DNA from: Piliocolobus tephrosceles
Lineage: Eukaryota > Chordata > Mammalia > Primates > Cercopithecidae
Direction: 5' to 3'
Assembly: GCF_002776525.5 (NCBI RefSeq)
Contig: NC_045436.1
Location: 161,745,937 to 161,809,936, forward strand
Length of the DNA stretch: 64,000 nucleotides
Part shown: piece by piece, positions 1 through 11,079 of the stretch
How positions within the stretch are numbered: position 1 is the first letter of the stretch
Layout: every line of letters starts with the position of its first letter
The notes under the pieces: generated by a model
The model's input: the letters and a program-made list of their open reading frames with translations, nothing else
Database searches by the model: none
Told to the model about the DNA's origin: nothing
Position numbers and translations under genes: made by a program

Positions 1-344
1 TCAATGGCGCTGAACCAGAAAAGGCAGGAAGTGAAGTGTAAAGAGTTAGAAAGAAAACATTTTAAGTGTTTATGTTACCTTCAAGGAATGATATTATTAA
101 CTTCCTGCTCTGTAAGATTAAGAGTGGCATTAAGCATGGACGATTGTAGCTTCCCTGTGTAGATTCATGAATAGGATTTCTGGGTGGTGTCTCAGGCTTC
201 ACTATGGCATGAGACAGGCCTGGTTTACTTGCTTGGTGGTTCTCAGATCCTGGATACTTTTCTGCTGTTGGCTGAGAAGGACTCATTACTAAGCATTTAT
301 TGCTTCATCAATAATTGGGTAAATGCAAGGGGTTTGTATCTGTC
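1..344. other. Unique non-coding sequence
   Basis: No gene, RNA or repeat is recognised. Open frames on both strands are under 75 codons and overlap each other, as expected by chance. Confidence 0.6.
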
Positions 345-560
345 TGTCTGCCTGGATTCCAATCCTGACTCGGTTACACATTAGCTGTGCAACCTGGCAA
401 GGAACTTAACCTCTCTAAGCCTTAGTTTCCTTTATGTAAAATGAGGATCAAGAATGGTGCTACCTTATAGGGTTCTTGTGAAGATTCAAATAGACACATG
501 TAAAGTGCTTAGCACAGTGCCAGGCACATTGTATTAGAAATTATGAGTTGTCATTTATTC
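345..560 (+). mobile_element. MIR SINE
   Basis: The order of landmarks follows the MIR consensus on the plus strand: a 'tagctgtgcaacctgg' core-like block, then 'cttaacctctctaagcc', 'agtttccttta', 'aaaatgaggat', 'atagggttcttgtgaag' and the tail 'agcacagtgccaggcacat'. It is diverged and inactive. Confidence 0.85.
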
Positions 561-937
561 CAGAAATATTCAAGGGCTACTTCAGACCAGGTTAATCTAA
601 ATGCCAGGGATATAGTAGTGAAGATGTTGAAGGTCCTAATCAAGAAGTTTAATTTCTAGTGGGAATTAGAATAAACAAATAAATCATAATATGTCAAGCA
701 GTGATAAGGCTGATAAAGAAAAATAAATCAGGCAAATAGGGACAGTAAACTATTCCAAGTAGAGAGAACATCACTCTGATGGGACCAAAGTACAGGAGAA
801 ATGATTGAGTTTGGGAAACTGTAGTCATTCATTGAGGCAAAAAGATGGTACAAGATGAAAAGGGATAATGAATGAATGATAGAATAGGAGAGGTAAGTAG
901 GGGCCAGAAAACAGAGTCTCCAATGGTTTGTCAGTCA
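561..937 (+). mobile_element. Ancient LINE-like 3' repeat, left part
   Basis: This belongs to the abundant old class that runs from a 'ccagggatatagtagtgaa' block through 'taaacaaataaat' to 'gagaggtaagtaggggcc'. I associate it with old L1M-type 3' ends but do not assign a subfamily. The same repeat resumes after 1347, so the copy is split by a later insertion. Confidence 0.55.
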
Positions 938-1347
938 GAGTGGGCCTGCAGCTGTGATCAACAACCACCACCAGCCAGCATCTTAAAGCAACAGGAGTGA
1001 ATTTCTCATTCACGTAGCAGGTAGTCTTCAATATCAATCCAGGAACTCAGGTTCTTCCATCTCATGGGCCCGCCGTTTCCTAGGGTGCCAGAACTCTATG
1101 ATGGACCTTTGCATCATGTGGCAGATACGGGGAGAGACATGTCTTGAGAGGCAGCATGAGAGATTTTTGTGAAACACGTTGGCAATAGTGTGTGTCATTA
1201 TCATTCAGATTCCATTGACTAGAAGAAACCCACTCACGTGGTCATGCTTAACTGCAATGAAGGCTAGCCAGTGAAGTCCAACTGTGTGCCCAGGAGAAGA
1301 AGAAATGAATTTTGATGAACACATAGCCAGCAGCGCATGCCACACAG
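938..1347 (+). mobile_element. Old interspersed repeat nested in a LINE-like copy
   Basis: It contains the recurrent motifs 'atggacctttgcatcatgtg', 'ccattgactagaag', 'ctaactgcaatgaaggct-like' sequence and 'gtgtgcccaggagaagaag'. A relative with a similar start lies at 24985-25312. I recognise the pattern as a genome-wide repeat but not the family name. Flanks on both sides belong to one older element. Confidence 0.5.
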
Positions 1348-1720
1348 GACATACTAAAGATCTTAGATTTTATCCTGAGTGCAAACAACAGTCACTAAAG
1401 CAATTTAAGCTAGTCAGTGATCAAGTTTGCATTTTACAAGATCAGTCTGGTAGAAGAAGGATTGAAGGGGCCCCAAATTCAAGTTAACAAAGTGGCTCAT
1501 TTATGATACAAAGAGGACCTGAACCAAAGAAGTGGTAGTGGATGTGGGGAAGAAGGGGCTTGTCTGAGAGAGATGGAAGAGTTTGGAGAGGGTTGCAAAT
1601 GACTGGATGGGAGTGGAGAGGACAGGAATCAATGGAGAAGGATCGACAACTACTGACTATTATTTACTATGAGAGGAAACCTAAGAAGAGAAGAAACTTG
1701 TGAGGGGGAAATAATGGGCT
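1348..1720 (+). mobile_element. Ancient LINE-like 3' repeat, right part
   Basis: It continues the element at 561-937: 'gatcttagattttatcctg' and 'ttttacaagatcagtctgg' are blocks that normally follow the left part. The ORF-like stretch at 1284-1487 crosses the junction and is not a gene. Confidence 0.5.
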
Positions 1721-2148
1721 TGATGAACAAAACAACCTTATTGTTTTTTTGTTTTCCTGACTCCTTTTAGGGAGCCTGCTTTCCAAACCAGTATTGGGAC
1801 ATATGTTCTGACATGCTCAAATAAAGTTGTGGGGCTGGCATATTTATAATTAGGATTATTTTAGGATGTTCAGGCTTCACTGTTACTCTATATCTTCTGT
1901 TCTACATAGTCCATGTTCATGTACTCACAAGATTTGTTCATTTGACATTTATTGAAGTCTTAATATGTGGTAGGAATTGTGTTTGGACCTGAACTAAACT
2001 GTGGCCATCATCACCAGAAACAAATAATAGCACTGCTTGATGACTGTTGCTAATGATTTGGGGTCTTTTGGTTGATTAGGCTATGTGATGTAGCCTGTTG
2101 TTGGTAGATATATTGACTTTAGACTCTGAGGTCAGGAAAGGCCTAATG
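1721..2148. other. Unassigned non-coding sequence
   Basis: AT-rich and without recognised repeats or coding potential. It lies between the LINE-like copy and the MLT1 LTR. Confidence 0.5.
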
Positions 2149-2572
2149 TGTTTATTATGGGTTGAATTGTATGATGAAGCTTTAACTCCCCGTACCTGTG
2201 AATGTGACTTTATTTGGAAATAGTCTTTTCATAGTTAATCAAATTACAGTGCATGTCCTAATCCAATTACTGGTGTCCGTATAAGAAGAGAGAAACTTGG
2301 AGACAGACACATGGGAGAGAAGTCCATGTGAAGACAGAGGCGGAGATTGAAGTGATGTATCTACAAGCCAAGTAGTGCACCAAGGATTCCTGGCAACTAC
2401 CAGAAGCTAGAAGAGACAATAGAGGATTTCTCCCCCAGAGTCTTAAGAGAGAGCATAGCCCTGCTGACACCTTGATTTTGGACTTTTAGCCTCTATAACT
2501 GTGAAAGAATAAATGGTGCTTTAAGCCACTCAGTTTATGGTACTTTGTAATAGCCCCCCTAGGTACCTAATT
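2149..2572 (+). mobile_element. MLT1-type solo LTR (ERVL-MaLR)
   Basis: The left end 'attatgggttgaattgtat', 'gtgactttatttggaaatag', 'ctggtgtccgtataagaag', 'catgtgaagacagagg', 'tacaagccaag', 'ctgctgacaccttgat' and 'ttaagccactcagtttatgg' follow the MLT1A-like LTR in order. An AATAAA lies at 2508-2513, where the LTR's own signal is expected. No internal retroviral region flanks it, so it is a solo LTR. Confidence 0.8.
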
Positions 2573-2699
2573 CTGTGTTGTATGTGACAGTACCAAACAC
2601 AGGAAGTGTTCCAGCAAAGATCGGTGGTATATCTTTGCTCAGCATCTAAACTGATCACTGATTTTTAAAAATATGCTTATATTACAAAATTAGAAAACT

Positions 2700-2830
2700 A
2701 TTTTACACCTATTCTCATTCTCATATCACATTTCCACAGTAGAGAAGAAACAAAGGCTTGATGAATTGAGAAACTTGCACCAGTTCACATAGCAGTGAGT
2801 GATATTGAGGGCCTCTGGCTCCCGCACACA
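2700..2830 (-). mobile_element. MIR SINE fragment
   Basis: Degraded reverse-strand MIR: 'cacagtagagaagaaacaaa', then 'cagttcacatagcagtgagt' and a 'gggcctctggctcc' end. Confidence 0.55.
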
Positions 2831-3360
2831 TTCCTGGAGCTACAGTGATCTCTTCTGTGCAAGAATTAGGATGTAGGCTCTTGCTGAGTCATCAGGTACC
2901 ACCCAGGGAAATTAGGAAGCAGTGACCCTGCAGGCTGTGGGTAGTTCCCAGGAGAGCTTCTGTGCTCAGTAGGGCTTAAAATACTTGCCTGGGTGGAAGG
3001 GCTTACCTTTCTTTCTCTATGAGCACCGCCCAGAAGTGCAAGACAACTGCAAATAAGGAGGTTTTCTGGGCTGTCATGTGAGCTGTGTGCAAGGAGGTTT
3101 AAGGACTCTTGCCCACTTAAAATGTTTCTTTGGGTGTTGCCCAAGTGGCCTGCCAGCTGCTGGAGGGTGCAGTGTGCTTCCCAGTGAGCAGCCTTGCCAA
3201 TTAACTGGGTGCCCTGTGCTCTGGCGGAACTCTATGTCACCACATGTCATTTTGAGATGCACCCAGTGCTCTTATGGCTCAGAGGTTCTGCAAGCTGAAT
3301 GTATATGTCTGAAATATCGCAGAGCAGTTGAATATGCCTAAGATCACATTTTTCATGCCA
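2831..3360. other. Unique non-coding sequence
   Basis: No recognised repeat. Overlapping open frames of up to 92 codons occur on both strands around 2866-3341, but none has splice sites or a motif that supports it. Confidence 0.5.
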
Positions 3361-3830
3361 AACCTGGGATTAAAGACGTCATCTTTTGACAGAATGAAAC
3401 CTGTTAATGCTGGTGGGTAGTTAGGAAGCGTGCATTCTTTCCTAAAACACTTCCAAAATGGCTGCTCTGACCCTACAGAGGCTTCTGTGAATCCGCCATG
3501 ATTTTGACTAATGATGCGGTATTTCCTAATACTTTTGCTGTGCTTGCAGGCATCAGAACGGTTCTTTTAAGAGACTCATTACGGTACAACTCAGATTAGA
3601 ATCGGACCCTCAAGGTCTTTTAAAAGACGAAGGATTTCTGAGAAACTGCGACCAGGATGACAAAGTGGCATCTCATTTGCTTTTTGTGTAAGTGAATGCT
3701 CAGGAAAGTTGAAAAGGAGGCTGTGGAAAAGCCAGACTCAGTTCCTTTGGTAAAGGCAGTAGGGGTTCTTGTTAGACTCGACTGCCATCTTCTTGAAGGA
3801 GCTTCAGCCTAGGCGTTACGGTTGATATCT
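3361..3830. promoter_or_regulatory. CpG-retaining unique segment, candidate conserved element
   Basis: I count 12 CpG dinucleotides in about 470 bases, against roughly one in the next 460. A CRE-like 'gacgtcat' lies at 3375-3382 and a YY1-like 'aaaatggctgc' at 3455-3465. No transposon pattern explains the CpGs. Their retention suggests constraint or germline hypomethylation. Regulatory function is inference. The segment contains the exon-like interval 3550-3687. Confidence 0.35.
3550..3687 (+). other. Candidate exon with strong splice sites
   Basis: A pyrimidine-rich tract ending 'gctgtgcttgcag' precedes the segment, and 'gtaagtg' (3688-3694) follows it; both fit splice consensus well. The interval is 138 bases (46 codons). 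Only the frame starting at its second base is open throughout: it begins HQNGSFKRLI and ends ASHLLFV. The other two frames contain stops. An exon read this way begins with the third base of a codon and ends with two bases of the next (phase 2 on both sides), so it could be skipped without a frameshift. Five CpGs lie inside it. I do not recognise the peptide, and 46 open codons in one of three frames is not rare by chance. It could be an exon of a host gene, a lncRNA exon, or a pseudo-exon. Confidence 0.3.
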
Positions 3831-4164
3831 CTTAGAATGCAATTAGTGGTAGTGTAGTGACCCAATTTGACACTCTTTGTTAAGTGAAAGCCAGCGTACA
3901 CATATGGCATTTCCAGGCCAAATTGATCTACATAGATGATATACTCAGAATCCCAAACCACTGGCTCTTTCTTAACCTCAGAATTGAGGACAGGTGGTTT
4001 CTTTCAAATGTCCTTCCTCCATTTCTTTCCACATTATTTATATTGTGGTTGGTAGGGGCAGTGGAGGACAAAAACATAAACAAAATTCTATTCAATTTTC
4101 AAGTTTCTTACTATATAGTAACTGGTTTAAGATAAAAGCAACAACTACCACAAAAGCCATAGCT
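3831..4164. other. Unique non-coding sequence
   Basis: AT-rich and CpG-poor, in contrast to the preceding segment. An open frame of 83 codons (3884-4135) has no supporting signal. Confidence 0.5.
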
Positions 4165-4280
4165 ATGTTTTAAGTATGTTGTATATTTAATCCTCTTAGT
4201 TACCTAACATTATTTACCCCATTTTACAACTAGGTAAAATGAATCTAATAGTTTACAAATAGTTGAACTATTGCCAGATA
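4165..4280 (-). mobile_element. MIR SINE fragment
   Basis: Reverse-strand MIR blocks: 'tttaatcctcttagttacc', 'ccccattttacaactaggta'. Both ends are eroded. Confidence 0.6.
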
Positions 4281-4289
4281 AATTACTGG

Positions 4290-4790
4290 GGTTGGACTGG
4301 AGAGCAGTGGGTAGAAAGGTATAGAAAAGATATCATAACATGCGATCGATGAGGTAACATTTGAACTGCCCAAGGAAAGGCATTCTGTATTGGTAGAAGG
4401 AAAAGATGAGAAAAGGGGTGTTTATAATGAATATGATCCTCCAGGGAATGAGGATGTAATTCATCTGGAACCCACAGTAACACGGAGTAGAAAAAATGAA
4501 GTTAGAGTAAAGCTAGTGCCAGACTAATAAGCGTTTTGAGTCTCAGGTTGTAGAGTTCAAACAATTTCTTCTTTCAGTAGGGCATGAAGAGTCCTTGAAG
4601 AGTTTGAACAAGATGGGTTGGAAGGAGGATGATCAGGGCTGTGCTTTTAGTAAGATTAATTTGGCAGCAGTGTATTGGATGGCGTCAGGGGTAGGGGACA
4701 TAGGTGAACTGGAGACAGCAAGGAAGGAACTCTCCTTTGGGCTTCTGAATTTAGTTGCCCGCTTATTCTTTCAAGATTAAACAGAAGTCA
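4290..4790 (+). mobile_element. Ancient LINE-like 3' repeat
   Basis: Same class as 561-1720: 'aacatttgaactgcccaagg', 'aaggcattctgtattgg', 'aagagtttgaacaagatggg' and 'taagattaatttggcagcag' occur in the usual order. Subfamily not assigned. Confidence 0.5.
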
Positions 4791-6299
4791 TTTCCTGATT
4801 CCATAGGAGAGGACCTGTGTGGGGAAAGGAAGAAGGGAAGGCATCCCAGTTTTCTGATCCCAAATAGCTGCCTACAAAATTGGTAACTTCCTGACAGATT
4901 AGGTCATTACGAGAAAGAAAAACCAAATTTTGAGGCACTCTCTTGGTATTGCTGATTACTGCTGTTAATGAGAGTTATGAAAACAATCAAGGAGATCTTT
5001 GTTAACAAAGAAAATTATGTCAGATAATAAAGAGAGGTGCTTCACTACTAATATTCTATGTGAATGATGCAGTTTATGTATCTATGCATTCTTTAAAATT
5101 ATGAACACAAAAGGAATCTTTTATACCAATCTTTTTTTTTTTTTGGCCTAAAAAAAGAGAATAATTTATATACCCATAGGGCACATATGCATTTATATAC
5201 ACTATATCATGATATTTAAACAAGTTTATATATTTTAAAAAGTGACTTTTAAATATTAGGTCATTAAGATGACTGACATGAGAAGGCAGACATCACCTAA
5301 GGTTTTTATTCACCTGGTCTTCAGTTGACATTTATGTGGTCCAGTATCTATCGCATTGGCTCTTTTGTTCCCCTCTGTGTTCCCACACAGAATAGCTTAA
5401 GCTGTCAGTGGCTTAAGGAATATAAGTAGCATGTGTTTTCGGGAGTCAAGGATTATGCAGTACACTTTAAATTTTAATAGCCACCGATAGAGACCTCAGG
5501 AGATTCAAGCTCACTGGAGTGTTGGACTTCAGCTTGCTTGCTTTCTTTCATCTACAGAAAGATGCTCATTCTGGACTACAGGGAAGGCATTTAGGCAGAG
5601 AGGATGACTATTTGAAGTGGAATGTGTTTTTCATCACAATCCATGCCTGTTTTCTGCTGGGGTGACTTGGTGTATACATTTTTTAATATTATGAAGCCAC
5701 CAGTATTAATAAAAAACAGCTGAATACGTATTGGCATCCTTGGAGACCAGGCATGGGAATGCTGAGTGGGGCTGGTAGACAGTAGAACTTTAAGAAATCT
5801 CTTTCAGAGATTTTTGAAGACATTTACTTATCAGTTGTCCAGATGGCACTTGAAATGATTAATAATAAACTTTACAAGGAGGTAAAACCATAACTGGTGG
5901 AAAACACATTCTAAGTGTGTATGTGATAAATACATAATATGAGAAATACAGAAAGAAACAAAATTAAAGATTCCATATAGAGTCATATTTTTAGATTGAT
6001 TATTCAGAGATTTCTTTTTCTTTCTTTCTTTTTTTTTTTCTGTGGGATGCCTTCTGATAACCTCACATCTCACAATCTGATACCTGAAAGTAGGACTCTT
6101 TAAAGAACAACATGTTACCCATATAATTCACTTCTGAAAATAAAAGCTGTTTTCTTAAAAATCACTTTTCCATAGTAGGATTCATACTTTGGGATCCACA
6201 TATGTGCTTCATGGGTGTGTGTCAACTCTCTGAAATTGTATCAAAAAATTCATGTTTGTGCATTTTCTGCAAAGAATGATCTCTATATACTCTTTTCAT
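4791..6299. other. Unassigned non-coding sequence
   Basis: No gene or clear repeat. It contains a T12 run near 5141-5152, an AT-rich stretch at 5150-5260 and a pyrimidine tract at 6011-6040. Confidence 0.5.
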
Positions 6300-6830
6300 T
6301 TAGGCTTTCAAAGGGGTACATAACCCTCAACAGGCAGAGAACCACTGGGTTAATAGAAGGTAGACATACCTGTAGGATTCTGGCAGGTAGCAGATGGCAC
6401 ACACAAATGGGGTTAGAGTTTAATGAAGAGACTATTTTCGAGATATGGGAAGGGTTAAAGAAATCAGCAGGTGATGACTCCCCTAGGGCTAGCAACAGTG
6501 GGAGGCCAGGACCACCTGGACCTGAAGATGCCAGGGAGGGAACTAGTTCCAGAACTCAGAGAGGGGAAGCTAGCACTGTTGGAGAGGGAATACTTCAGGA
6601 GTGCAGCCTTTGGTGGAGAAATGCAGCCCCTTCTAAACTGTGCCCAGCAGGGAGGAGTTGGAGGGAAAACGTCCCACTTCATTTTCCTCTTGACCTTGGC
6701 TCTATTGTTAGTGCCTTCCAATATCTCGACCTAATCAGATGTGGAAGGCAAGAAAGCCCATTGACACAATCTTTAAAGGTCAATCTCCCAGGCACAGGCA
6801 ATAGAGAAGGGTGAAGCATAGATCTGGAAG
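6300..6830. other. Unassigned segment with the window's longest open frame
   Basis: A plus-strand frame of 199 codons runs from a GTG at 6215 to 6814, but its first ATG is near 6408, leaving about 135 codons. The product is low in motif content, with no signal peptide, membrane segment or domain that I recognise. Other frames of 70-87 codons overlap it on both strands, which points to a locally stop-poor, GC-richer segment rather than a gene. It may be an old unassigned repeat. Confidence 0.35.
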
Positions 6831-7229
6831 AGCAAATAGAGAACTCCCTGCACAGGGAAACCTAGCTGGCATGTTTCGTTATAATCCCAATGTCGGTTCT
6901 CCCACTGCCAACATGAACTGTAGCCAAGTTCTGCTATAATAACTTGAGCAGTTTAGAAATATTCACATCCTAGACTAATGCAGCTTTTTCTATTTGCTTT
7001 TTTTTCAGTCTTCTACTTCTTAAGGATGGTTTCTAATTGAGCCTGGTGAACATGAGAGAATCAGCAGCTTAAAATGAATGTCATGTTAAGATAATTAATT
7101 TGGATGTTGGGAAAACATTTAAGGAAAGTAGATATCATATGAGCACATTTTGCTAAAATGTTAGAGAAGCAAGGAGGAAAAATAGTCATTTATTCCCTGC
7201 TATTGAAACAAAACTATGGTTGCACTATA
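6831..7229. other. Unique non-coding sequence
   Basis: No repeat or coding signal seen; moderately AT-rich. Confidence 0.5.
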
Positions 7230-7565
7230 TTCAGCAGAACTTGTACTTTGTTTTCATTTCAGTGAGAGACTCAGATCTGTAAGCTCCAGTGTTGCATTAA
7301 CTCATTGTACAGAGTTCATTATTGTAATTAGACTGCTTTTTAAGTTTATTAGTGGACTCACTAATGTACTCTTAAAAAGCTTTATTTGGAAGCAAGTCAA
7401 TATCCGAAGCCAATAGAACCAAAGAGCTTGTGCCACACGCTCTGTTGCTGAAAATCATGTTATCAATTTTCATGTGACTGTTAATCAATTAGAGTGACAG
7501 AGATGATTTGAAGTCAATTTTCTGTTTATTGCTAAATTAGCATTTGATTACATCTGCGTATTTTG
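7230..7565. promoter_or_regulatory. Candidate conserved enhancer-like block
   Basis: Repeat-free and rich in homeodomain-type cores: 'tgtaattaga' (7324-7333), 'gttaatcaattagag' near 7481-7495 and 'atttgattacatc' near 7543-7555. There are no microsatellites or long homopolymers. Enhancer function is inferred from composition and motif clustering alone. Confidence 0.25.
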
Positions 7566-8052
7566 GGTTTCAAAGAGGCTATGGTTTCCTTTGTCAAGAG
7601 ACAGAATGGAGGTCAGTGATGAGAAAAATCATTTGTGCTTTTAAAAATATTTGCACATTAAAATGCAGAGTCTACAACTCGTAGTCACAGGGCTAAGATG
7701 GAAGATGTGTGTATGTGGCTGGATTGGAACAGGTAGCATAGGAAAACTGATCTGATGGTGTTGTACCTACCGCAAACATACCTAGTCAGTGTGTAGCCCA
7801 GGAAATGAATCAAGTATTGGATGTCTATTGGTTGGTTATCATGTTGTCCTCAAAATAGACAGAAATTCAGTTATTCAAACTGGAGAAGCATACTATATGG
7901 TATACTGTCTTCAGGATAGGATGTGGAGATATGCTGGCTATTGTGGAACGGTGACTGGGCTATGTTGTGGCCAAATGGTTGGTTAGATATGGAGAGTGTC
8001 AATAGAATGTAAATGAAGACTATGAAATGATACAGTGAAATGACACTGGACC
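7566..8052. other. Unique non-coding sequence
   Basis: No recognised element. The short open frame 7789-7986 has no support. Confidence 0.5.
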
Positions 8053-8122
8053 TGATGATGATGGTGATGATGATGATGTTGGTGGTGGTGGTGGTGGTAG
8101 CAGCAGTGGCTGTGGCTGCATT
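8053..8122. repeat. Compound trinucleotide repeat (GAT)n(GGT)n
   Basis: Repeated gat/ggt units run from 8053 to 8078, followed by a ggt run to about 8098, then 'agcagcagtggctgtggc'. The compound structure suggests length variation between individuals. Confidence 0.85.
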
Positions 8123-8340
8123 TTTATCAAGCGCTTACATATGCTCAACACTAAGCATTTTGGAGAACATACTTCTATAAGCAACTCTAGGAGTTGTTCT
8201 CTATTTGTGCCAAGTTGCTTTAGAAATTACCATCTTTCTTTAACAGAGGAAGAAATGAGGTTATAGAAAGATTAAGTAGCTTGTGCATCACTGAGGTTGA
8301 ATTTTGTCCAATTCCAGAGATTATGAATTTGACCATCATC
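8123..8340 (-). mobile_element. MIR SINE
   Basis: Reverse-strand MIR: 'aagcgcttacatatgctcaa', 'aacagaggaagaaatgaggt', 'agattaagtagcttgtgcat'. Confidence 0.65.
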
Positions 8341-8344
8341 CTAA

Positions 8345-8500
8345 ATGTTCTCACTTGGCATCAGAGGCCTCTTTTTGAGACCTCCCTTTGCATTTTATAA
8401 GCTGACTGATCTTTGGGCTTCATTTCCTCATACATAAAGCAAGGGATTAAGCAAGATGAGCTCTAAGATTCTTTGTAGCCTTATATATTCATATTCTAGA
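8345..8500 (+). mobile_element. MIR3 SINE
   Basis: Plus-strand MIR3 pattern: 'gggcttcatttcctcata', 'ataaagcaagggatta', then 'atgagctctaagattctttg', which matches the MIR3 end block. It lies next to a MIR in the opposite orientation. Confidence 0.6.
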
Positions 8501-9999
8501 ACTATCCAGAAGGGAGCAATTCCTCTCAAATGTAGAATATTATGCCAATATTCCAATTATAAATCAAATACTAGGGAATCTGGGATGCAGACATTATATT
8601 TCTCATAAGAACCTCAACTCCTTGTAATTGTGTATTTTCAATTACTCAGTGGTGTAATTGAATCACTAAAGTATAGCTTCTTAATTTATGTTGTATAGCA
8701 GGTGGACAAGTTTACTATCAGAAGTGTTGCACATTCTGACTTTTATCCCGTTAAGATATGCTTCCAATTGGAAAGCAGAATAAATTACTTGGGATCTGTT
8801 GATGATTCACAGTTATGGAGGGAACATTAAAGCTTTGGGATGACAGAATGTATTTTGTCCATATATTTGGACAAGTGGAGTTGAGTTTAAATTACTTATG
8901 AGAATATTTAATGGTGGGCCAGTAAATGCACTGTTGTCTCTTTCGTGAATGTAATTAAATTGTGTAAGACAAGACCTCACTGTGGCTCTTAGCTTGTAAA
9001 TCTCTGCAGTGACTTGAGGTGAAGCTGCCAGTGTTCTGTGGGGAAATACCAAGCCCAAGAGTTAAAAGGGAGGATTTGCTAGCTTCTGCCGTCTATCACT
9101 TGCTCTATTTGGATTCTGAATGCCCATCTCAGTGTAGTGTCTGGTGTGCGCTTACAAAGTTTAAATAGAAATTAAACCGGAACTGGGTCCATTGCTGAAT
9201 ATACCCATTTGCTTTCATAAACACAACTGAAGAGGGGGTGAAAAAAAGAACTGAAAGGAAAAATCCAAGCCAGCAACCCAGAGAGAATGACTCTTCTCCT
9301 ACCTTGAGGATGCTGGAGAAAATTTACCCTCAGGAACAGCACTAGAAGTGGTTTTGGGGTCTGGATATAGAATGTTATTGCTCTACATTGAAAGAGAGAA
9401 TTAGAATTGCAGGCTGGATTCAAATAACCTTGGAGGGTCAGACTCAGGAGAGGTAATTACTCTAGAACTCAGTCCCTGAAGTATAAATATCACTTACAGA
9501 CTTTGAGTTAATTGCATTGGCTCAAGGGGTACCCAAGTTATAGAGGATAGGTACTACTGATTCTATCCATTAAAGGAAGGCTTAGGTAAACTCTAACGCA
9601 TCCACATCAATTTCCCTGTTAATTGAGTCCCTTCTGAGTTATAGTAATCTCACCTGGAAGTGACAAGAGACATCCAAGTCTGGTTTTGTAGAGGGGCTAC
9701 AGGCAATCCTGAGCGGGGGAGTTCTGTGAAGCAAAGCCCTAGGCACTTTATGTTGTTTTGCTCTACAAGGTCATGACATTCTCCTGGTCATCCACGTATA
9801 TTTGCACAGGTTGTTTACTGCACAAGGGAAGGTGGTTTGAGAGGGCAAGTTGGGGGCTGAAATACAGTTTATTCTGTGCTTGCTGAACTGTGTGCCATGG
9901 TGTGGGGCTGATTGTGCTGGAAGAAAGTAGGTATCTTCATTGATTTTGAAAGAGTTCTCTTTTAGATTACTAGCAGCCTGGATTCTAGACATTTAGGTC
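8501..9999. other. Unique non-coding sequence
   Basis: No repeat recognised over 1.5 kb and no frame over 83 codons. A weak MIR remnant cannot be excluded near 9420-9600. Confidence 0.5.
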
Positions 10000-10150
10000 A
10001 ACACAAAATTTTTGAGTGCCTACTTTGTGTCAGGCACCACGCTAAGCTCTGGCGGGTATGGGATGAGGAAGCTGTGGTTTCTGCTTTTTAGTATTTAGGA
10101 CCTAGTGGGGATGACAACCAGGTAAATGGATAAAGGAGCTATCCTGTGAT
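10000..10150 (+). mobile_element. Ancient LINE-like 3' repeat fragment
   Basis: It carries the recurrent block 'gagtgcctactttgtgtcag' followed by 'gcaccacgctaagctctgg'. Confidence 0.5.
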
Positions 10151-10619
10151 ATACCCAGTGATAAAAGTATATTTACACAGCATGTCATAGATACAAAGAG
10201 GTTTGGCAAGAGGCATACACAAGTGCGAGTGCAATACACATTCACATGTGCAGATGCTTCCCCTGATTTTTCTCTTATGTTATTGGAAAATCTGTCGGTA
10301 ATCAAGAGACGAATGCAAACATACAACAAGGGATGCCCTGCTTTCTCTGCTATTAATAGAGAGAGTACTTAAAAATAAAATCATAATAGACTGCTGTATT
10401 GACAGGTTTTACAAGCATGGTTGTAAATAATTTGGAGTTGATCTTTCTATGTGATCTGAAAAGATCTTGTGGCCTTTCTTAGGTAGTTTCTACTTAAATA
10501 TTCTGAAATGAGTCAAATGAAGGTGAGCTCGGAAAGGTAGCTAACTCAAATGTAATTAATGACTGTAAAATTCCCAGCTTTAGACTTCATCATTTTTCTC
10601 TGAAAGTTAAAGATCAAAT
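10151..10619. other. Unique non-coding sequence
   Basis: Nothing recognised; AT-rich with scattered short open frames. Confidence 0.5.
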
Positions 10620-10835
10620 GAATCTAATAATAGTAATAGTAGCTAACTTTTTATAATATCTCAGAAAGACCATATGAAGTAGCTTCTATTATCAGCTGTA
10701 TATTAAAAATAAAGAAACAGAAACTATGGATGTTAGGCAATATTGCCAAGGTTAGTAAATGACAGAACAAAATTTAAGGAAGGTTTTTCTGACTTCAGAG
10801 CCTATTTACTTGCTAGCCATGATGCTTCCAGAGAG
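10620..10835 (-). mobile_element. MIR SINE
   Basis: Reverse-strand MIR: 'agtagctaactttttataat', 'aaataaagaaacagaaact', 'gccaaggttagtaaatgaca', 'cttcagagcc'. A second, shorter MIR-like remnant lies at about 10995-11055 ('tgctcagtaagcacctgaca'). Confidence 0.65.
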
Positions 10836-11079
10836 GTGACTGGAACTGCTTAGCAGGACTCCCAAATTACTTGTCCATTCTTCAGGATGGGAACTTTGAT
10901 AATGTTTGTATCATCGTAACACATTTAAGCTCTTGAGAAATGCTTGTAAACTCTTTTAAGTGTGTGGATAATTAGCAAATGTGAGTCAATATTAATAGCA
11001 AATACTTCCATAGTGCTCAGTAAGCACCTGACATTGTTCTAAGTACTGGACATTGAAATTTGTTTTTGATTCATGCACA

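Noticed and set aside
881..887. 'gtaagta' donor-like word
   Set aside because: Lies inside the ancient LINE-like repeat, with no convincing acceptor partner.
6215..6814. 199-codon open frame, the longest in the window
   Set aside because: It starts at GTG; the first ATG leaves about 135 codons. No domain is recognised and frames overlap on both strands, suggesting composition rather than coding.
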